Below are positions 51,101 to 60,100 of a stretch of 64,000 bases of DNA, piece by piece. Position 1 is the stretch's first letter. The number at the start of each line of letters is the position of its first letter. Under the pieces are notes generated by a model. It had not been told where the DNA came from and ran no database searches. It saw nothing but the letters and a program-made list of their open reading frames with translations. This DNA is from Pieris napi (taxonomy: Eukaryota > Arthropoda > Insecta > Lepidoptera > Pieridae), in NCBI RefSeq assembly GCF_905475465.1, contig NC_062256.1:9805662-9869661 (forward strand). The letters run 5' to 3'. The position numbers were made by a program, and so were the translations under genes.

Positions 51101-54100
51101 AAGTTGAGCAAGGGTATGGGGCAAGTTGAGCACTAAGAATGTCTAGGCCAAACCATGGGTTCTATGATAACTTGAGATGAAGTAAAATATGTGTTAGACA
51201 GTCAGCTTTTTATTTATAGTCTTTTATTGACATAACAACAAAACTTAAAGAAATTTTCTTTGTATAATTACCCGAAACTAGAACAACAAAACATGAGCAT
51301 CCATATCTATCCATTACTTCCGATAATTTCTAAAAAAGATTACCAAGGCTGGTGGGTTCGGGTTTTTGTATGGATAGCTACGATTTTTTTGTTTTAAAAA
51401 CATCATCAACCATTGTTTTCCGGCCATCTTATTTGCAATTCAGCTGGGTGGAATTTCAATGCCGAATTTAGCAGCACACCCTTAGGCAAGGCGATGGTCG
51501 TCTTTTGGAGAAAAATTCTATTTGTAGCAAGTATTTTTTCAAACAGTCCTCCTGTGAGGGAGGATATACTTCCCTCGGTGTTGTATAGCCCATAAATGAA
51601 CCATCACCTTCATTTAATTTATTTAAAAGTCAACCCATACCGAATTCTTTAGCGGCGGTATTCACACTTTTTCCCTCATCGTGGACAGCCTTTGCAGCAT
51701 TATTTAAGTATTCAGCAGTGTAAGAACATCTCCTCCTCTTGTAAGCATCCAAACAAAAATAAAAGATTCATTACTCATCAGTTGTTTAAGTCGTGGAGTT
51801 AGTTGCTCAACTTACCCCAACCCGGAATTTTAAAAGAAAAGTGGGATTGTAAAAAAATGCCTAGAATTAGACCCAAATCCTATTTACAAATCAAAAATAC
51901 AATAATCTTCTGGAAGATTAACACTGTCCTGATTGAAAACAGAGAACATTAGACAAAGACAGACGAAAACTTGCGATAAACAATGTTTTTACTTTTTGGT
52001 CACAAAATAAACAAAACGCCGTGACACTTCACTCACTCGTCGAGCTGCCACTAGCTATCGTGCGATGATTACCCCTCCTACGGCTCCTTCTTTTTGCTAT
52101 TTGATACTCCCGCGTAAGGTGAATAGTTTCCGAGATATTTCGATTGCCCAACTTGCCCCTATGCTCAACTAGCCCCGCTCTACCCTACATATGTATTATA
52201 TAACACCTTATTACTAAACCAATACTTGGTTAACCCTAGGTGACGTTAAAACAAACTGTATTGTCCTGGTATTTATATATATAGAGTGCAAAAAGAACCA
52301 ATAAGTCCATTCTCAACCAACTAAAGATCACCACTGTCGACTCCAGCAGTTACAAACGTGTGCTAAGCTACTTTGGCCATATTGCCAGGAGAGAACCGAA
52401 TAGTCTTGACAAGCTAGTGATGGTAGAGGAGTGATGGCAAAAGAAGTCAGGGTCGATCGCCTACCCGTTGGTTTGACCAGGTAAAGACAATTATGGGTCT
52501 CAACATCGCTAATGCCACACAAGCTGAGGATAGAGTCTTGTGGAGACAGCAAGTCGACGTATCGGTTAGGGCTTCTCAAGACAGGCACGACTTTCAGTAA
52601 TTAAGATTACGAAGAAGAGAGAGAGTACGATTACTAGTAGTAGTAGATAGTGATGTGTGGAATAAACTGTGTTAGAAGTTCAAGACAGGTGAAAAAGAAT
52701 AATTACAACACGTGTTTGAAGGGACAATTGAAATCGCGTCCGGATGTAACCCAGCGTCAATTGACTTGCCCTCTGGCATCGCATGCGCATCCCGTGAATG
52801 TACGAACATTACATAATTACATTTAGGTATATTAAAACAACAGGTTAATTATCTAGACATAATATTGTACATGCAAGTACTCATCTACTGTGCGTCTGTA
52901 AGTAAACTCCTCCTAAACGGTTTTGTTGAATTTTTTTGATTTTTGGACACAGGAGGAACATCTGATGTGAAGTGCTACCGCCGACCATAGACACTCTCTA
53001 TACCAGAGGACTCGCGAGTGCCGGCATTTTAAGACGTGGTACGCTCTTTTTTTTTTTTTTTTTCTTGAAGGACCCTAAGTCGAATTGGTTCGAATGGGTG
53101 TATGTGTCAAGTTTTCAGTACTTTTCAGCATACGTGTCTCTCGCTGTCCAAGCCTAAGCTAATCAAGCGTTAATAATCAGTGGAATCTACTTTACGACTT
53201 CCATCAAGTAATACAAATTATTTACATTTCTGTCCATTTTTCATACAATTTGTATAACTTAGACAAATTCTATTGAAACAATACATCCACTGAGCATTTG
53301 TTAAATTTTACATAGAAAAATCTTTCATTTACGATAATTATTACAATTTACGCATTCTTCGTGCTACAGATAAAAATACATATGATTTGAAATCTACTTT
53401 ACTAACAGATAAAGATATTTTATATTTGTTTGTAATTGATAAAATCGGAAACAACTGAGCCGGTTTTTACCGGTTACACAAGGTTATTCAAGACTCGTCA
53501 CAAGAACAACTCGAAACACTACAAAAAACCTTTATCACGATCCCGTGTATATACCCCCTAAACGTACGTCTCAAATATCTAAAAACACTTTCTAATCACA
53601 ATTAACAAATTATTTTTTAATTAAGGAATATAGTACGTTAATGAACTTGTGTTTGTGTTGTGTTGAAATGAATTAAGCCCCATAAAAACAAAAAAACAGT
53701 GACGCTACGACCTCAGATTTCGGTTTCTGTTTCAAGATTTGTCAATCTAATAGGCAAGTAGGTAATCAGCCTCCTGTGCCTGACACACGCCGTCTACTTT
53801 TTGCTTTTAAGGCAAGCCGGTTTCCTCACGATGTTTTCCTTCAACGTTCCAGCGAATGTTAAATGCGCACATAGAAAATCCGTTGGTGCACAGCCGGGAT
53901 CGAACCTACAACCTCAGGGATGAAAGTTGCACGCTAAAGCCACTAGGCCAACACTGCTCGCAAATTCAAACATATAGTAATCGTATTTTATATAAATTGT
54001 TAATGTCATTAGCAAATAGCGCCATCTTTTGACAATTTGGCAATGAACAGCGTCTGAGGCCACAGATTTCTCAGGCCACGTTGAGAAAAATTCACATAAT

Positions 54101-57100
54101 TATAAATTATAATTTATATGAATTGATTAAATATTTACAGGTGATTTAACGGTTATACTTAATAAACAATTTAAACACATTTTAATGAGACACATCTATC
54201 TGTCAGTGTATCAGTCACAACTCACAAGGCAATTATCAGCCATTAAGGAACACTTGTTTCGCCGGGAATCGACCTTCGGAGCTAAGCTCTAAGGGGCGGT
54301 GAGTTACATAACTTACAGAATGACATATAGTATGTAAATCGCCCCAAATGGTACCTCAAATGTAAAACTTTGCATTATGTAATGTTAACGCAACTAGAGT
54401 TTTATTGAAAACAGAGCGACGCAATATTACTTCATACGATTACCAACAATACGATATTGCCTAGTGAATTCTTGTCTCGAAATAATTGCGCGTGCCTTAT
54501 CACTGTTCAATGATGTCGTAAATAAACACGATTAAAACATTAAAAAGGTCCGACAGGTATATGGGGCTAGTTTTTCTGATATATTCTTGCGTATTTAGAA
54601 ATAGATTCAGGTACTAGATAAAGGTATACTGTCATTGTATATTGAAATTCCAAATTTAAAAATACGAGTTTCTTCGTACGCTAAGTGGTATGCTGCATTT
54701 TGCGTATTTGAAAATAGAACTCGCAATGTTCGAAGGTTATATAACACTATTATACAGGGTATGTTCCGATATACACTGCGACCACTGTACAGAGTACCGT
54801 CAATTTAGTATACTGTGAAACCGTTTCTCTATAGCCAGCTATACTGGTTACAATTTAAAACGGAACGCAGTCCAGTATACTAGTCAGCTTCGTTTTTCGA
54901 CACGGTTTTCAAATGAGTGCATCAAAGTTTTTCAATTCAACAAGAAAAACTATTATTGGAGTATTATCGCATTAAAAAAATCTATATTAATATTAACTGT
55001 CAATTGAATTAATACTACAAAGAAAGTAAGTTAGAATTTTAAATGTTTGTTATTAAACTGTAAGTTATATCAGCCGTTAGGCATTCAAGTGGTTTTGATT
55101 GATCACGTGATCAAAGCACTGCGAGTACCTTACCTCGAAAACGCCAGTGCTCGCAGTAGAAGTATAGCGGGGATTTGTGACGTCATATATTTCCTAGGAC
55201 GCTGCGGCTGTATACTGCAGTCCATAGCGGAACAAATTTTTGAACAGTGGGAGCACTATACAGTACTCGCAGTGTATATCGGAACATACCCACAACCTCA
55301 TTCATAATTTAAAAATCGAAAGCTTTGTCCATACTAAGAAAATTTTTTAAAAATAGAATTTATCAGTGTCTTCATTCCACCCCATAGACAGGATGACTTC
55401 ATATTACACCGTAGTTTTCTAAATAGTACACGTAAACTTATAATTGTTTTAATTCAAAGAACATAGGTATAAAAAACACAATGTCGCTTCACTAGCCGTC
55501 ATGGAAAACTAGAAACTATAATTATATACATATCTAATTACTTTACACACGTAAATAACGTGATAATGGCAGAACGCAAAACTTGTTTTAAGACGATTGT
55601 TACTTTGCAATACGAGATTTCAAAGTCAAACCAAAATCAGTCTTTAGCTACAGGATAGAGGCCTTGAAATTGTATTTATTTTGACTATACCCGTAATATT
55701 GAAATGAATTTTGCTAGTTAATATAATATACCTTGAATACTAAAAAAAATATTGAGGAACTAAACTAAAATGAAAAATAATAAATAAGGTAGCTCACACA
55801 GCTCACATGCACGCTGCTATGTAGGTTGCTGCTTATGGAAGGCAGGTCTGGTTTTCGGTCTGTCTTCTTCGCTTGCCGTTTGGCCTTGCCCTCAAGAAAC
55901 CTCTTCTGGAGTGCACTCGTCTCCAAGTTTTGCTGTTCACATGCGCCGGTGAACGATTGATCGAACCTTGGCACACATTCCGACTGACGGCGTCTGTACG
56001 TCTCTATCCTCCTCCTGTTGACAAAGAACAAATTGTTTAAAATGTTTATTTCAAACACTAATTATAAATTAATTAATAATTCTTTCGATTTTTATGGTAG
56101 TTTAAATGTAAGTATGAGAAGTAGAACAAAATGCCCAAATAGAAAAGTTGGTAGCCCAGTCCAACATTATAGGCGAATACAAGGCCAATCGACTACGTTG
56201 GCTGGGGCACCTTGATGGGCCAAGATCGGGCAAGAATGAGGTTTATCTGAGCCGACCTAGTGGTCGGAGACCAGTGGAGGTCTGGAGGATCTGCTGCAGC
56301 TGAAAGCCAGCAATTGTCGGGACAGGGAGCGCTAAAATATTCTCTTTTTGGAGGCCACGAGTGAGTGATGCGAAGTAGCCGCGCGGATTAGTTAAATAGG
56401 TGTAAAGGGGCAGTATATTTCTTTCCACATACCAAATATGAATTTAAATTTTTTCTGATTGTCTAAAAAACTTTCCAGGTCTATCAGTCAACAATAAATC
56501 TACCTTCACTCTTTGGAGCAACCACAGAGCTCTGTCACTTGTCAGTCAAACGTTAGATTTATCTATCGTTATCGTCGTAACTCGAAAACATCGATTTGGC
56601 ATGATGACATAATTGAATATCCAAGTTGACCATAGCTTCCATGTCAACTGTCTCTTGCAGCACTTAAATTAAATGTACTCTATTAACTAATTGGTACTTA
56701 ATTAAATTCGTATATGAAACGGACACATTGAATGCAAATTCCGTTTTCTTTGTATCTTCAAATTAAATAAACAGTTATGATGTTATTAATGTCTTACACA
56801 TATACCATCAAACCGTGCCCTACTTGCAGTTGTTTTGACCCACCTTCGAGCGTCTATCCAGTTTTAAACAGTATTCATGTATTTTATACTAATAAACCGC
56901 ATTTAGCATTGGATTTAAACAATCCGTTTGAAAGGGAAAGGAGGGATTTTTATTATGCGCTGTATTATATTATTTGTAAAATTAAGCTAACTTTGATTAA
57001 TGTCTACTGGTTGTGTTCTAACATATAATAAATGTCCATTTGGGATGTGACGTCATTATTATATTTAAAGTGGATATATTATATTTTGTGTATTAGGCTA

Positions 57101-60100
57101 GTTGAAAAAAGTCAAACGATACGATTTCATCGGTAAGAATGTATAGACATTGTTTCGAGGTTTAACAGTAAGGTGTATTAACAACTGGTTAGGCATTTTT
57201 TATCGCTAAGGGCCAATGTTTAATACGAGATTCATACAATTCAGTTTAGCAAATGTATCAAATTATACCATACAAAACATAAACGTAATACAAACATTGA
57301 TTTTATCTAATCTATAAAAATGTATAATTGCATAGGTGATACGTAAAAATTGTCGTCTTTCGAGTTAAAGACCGAGAATTGACCTTAGAATTTAATCAAT
57401 TGTTGTTTCCATATGTTAAAGATTTGCATATTGTACCTGTCGTTCACTGCTTCGTTGGTGTAAAATAATTTATACGAATACGAAAACTAATAGGAGCTTA
57501 ATAGTTATTATTTTTTAGTGAGCTATATTTAGTTAAGCATAACATTATTTATATGTAGGAACAGTATTATTAATATTTTGTTTAATATATAATGGCTTTT
57601 CCAAAAAAAGCTAACTAGCATGCATGCAAAAACATTTTAGTTTTTAAAAATGTAATAACAACCAGCCAGCCATAGGAGTGAATGTGACGTTAGGGATACA
57701 TTTTCTATGGACAATTTTTAAGAAGATATATTGAAAATTGTGTATATAATTTGCAATATTTAATGAATACACACGGTGTCCTAACAACAGTATATACCAC
57801 TGTACGATGTTCAGTGAGCCGCAACTCCGACGGTCACCTTGGGTAAATGTTAATGCGATGTCTACTAGCTTTTCATTTATACGACCAAAATGTTCGTTGA
57901 AAACGTTTCAAGGCTGTTGTCAACCGCATTATAATACGCATCAACGAAAAACCTCTAGTTCTAAGAAACACTTTTTGGGGTAAAACACGTAGCGCTCACG
58001 CACCCGAATGAAAACATGTTTAATGAAGAATTAGACATCTGAAAATCACCCTAAACTGCCGTCTGTCAAAAACGTGTTCCATTTTGACATACCGGAGTCA
58101 TAGTTCTAGCTGTTCATACTATCTTACCCTGAGTTAATTCGACTCCACTACAGTTGTGTTATTTTAATACTATGACGATACTATTTTTTTATAGAAATAA
58201 TTATATTAATGAGAATGCAAAGTTATAATTAAATGTAACTATAGTTATCAATAAGGCCTTGGTAAAAAAGGTTAGGTTAAAAAATATTGAAACTCAAGTT
58301 AAATCCTGAACCATACTAGTCCACAAGAAACTATCGGATTAAGTTTTTTATTTGTCTTACATATATATATCCTCTGAGCGAATTTCATTATAAAGCGTCT
58401 AAGTCAATATATAATATATTTATAATTACGTATTTTACAATGTTAAAAATGTTTACCTACTAGTCACCAACCAAATTGGCATATTCAAATTCAAATTTAA
58501 ATTCAAAAATCATTTATTCACGTAGGTAACACAATGTACACTTGTGATTCGTCATTAAAGAAAAGAAGTATAGAAGAAGTATAAAAGAAGAAAGCATAGA
58601 AGCGAAGTTATCGTATTGACATGTATGCCATATGTGAGGTACAAAATCCTTTTCAGAATGATGAGGCCGAGTGATGAACATAACAAAACTTGGCACGTGT
58701 AAAACCATTCATATATCATTAAAATGCGTTTAATTCTCCATCCACATAACCGGTACTATACATAAACATCGCGTATATTCTTACCTAATCACACCTAAGC
58801 CATTATATAACGAGTATATCAACGGTACACGTCATTCAAATTCGGATACGATATCAATGTAGTGTTATGTACATACCTAACATTAAAAAGTATATAAGCA
58901 TATTCAATTAAGTATATTTTACAAATGCGCTTCGCGTGATTTAAAAATTGTAAATGAACTAAGAGAATAAGAAATCAGAAAGAATTGCAAAATTTAACAC
59001 ATATAAATTCTATTTGTTATATCTGTTTCACAAGATGAAAACTTAATCTAGTACTCTGTACATAATCCTAAATGTGAATACATATAAAAACACTTTTCAT
59101 ATTTTACTAGTAAATAGGTAGGTATTTACACTTAATATAGTACGTTTAGTTTATGTAAACGTAAGCTTGTAACGCTCGCGAGAATTTGCATAAGGAAAAC
59201 GAATACTTAAATTCGTAGACATTTTAAAACAACCGATAGATATGATACAGTACACTCCAATAACGCTTTTAACGATAAATCTGTGAACAACTGAGCTATC
59301 AGAAAATAAAAATCCCTTATAATTAAACACTCTATTAGCTATGAACGTAATCATCTACATTATATTGTCTTTGGTAAAAAGTACGTTTATTTACACAACT
59401 TAAGATTAAATCTAGTACATATTGTTACATTCTCTGAGGAGCTTTTCTTTCTTTCTTTTCTCTTGGGTACGGAGGCGTAATGCACTGACGCATTGTAGGT
59501 GTTTTTGTTTAGTTCAATGACCAGTCGCGTCTTGTGCGCGAACGCAAACAACTGACATCGATAAGGTTGCGTTGCTTTTTATATAACTCGTATATTTTTT
59601 CAGTTTACGTTCACTTTCAAATGATTGCATGCTGTATTCAAGCAGTGATGTTCGATGTTTTCTATCGCGTTAGTCTCAATAAATTGTTCAATTTTATAAA
59701 ATTATCATAAAGAAATCGATATATATGAGCATCTATTAAAAAATACGCTAATTTAAGTAGTTTTTTATGTTACAGGAGGCAAACAGGCAGGAGGCTCACG
59801 TGATGTTAAGTGATACCGCCGCCCATGGATTCTCTCAGTACAATAGGGCTCACGAGTGAGTTGCCGGCCCTTTAAGAATTGGTACGCTCTTTTCTTGAAG
59901 GACCCTAAGTCGAATTGGTTCGAAAATACACATAGTACACATAGTCGTGTTGCACGGCAAAAACTTCCGTAAAAAACGCTCACTTGTGGGACGACGGACG
60001 GGTCTGATGATAAAACTCAGCTGCAGTTATTAGTCCGAACAACTGCTCTGAACACTCTCCATGGTAAATACGGTAGAAGATACAGAGAAATCACACATCG

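Noticed and set aside
55047..55307. 86-codon plus-strand open frame
   Set aside because: It lies mostly within the MITE at 54757-55291, runs through its inverted end and has no domain.
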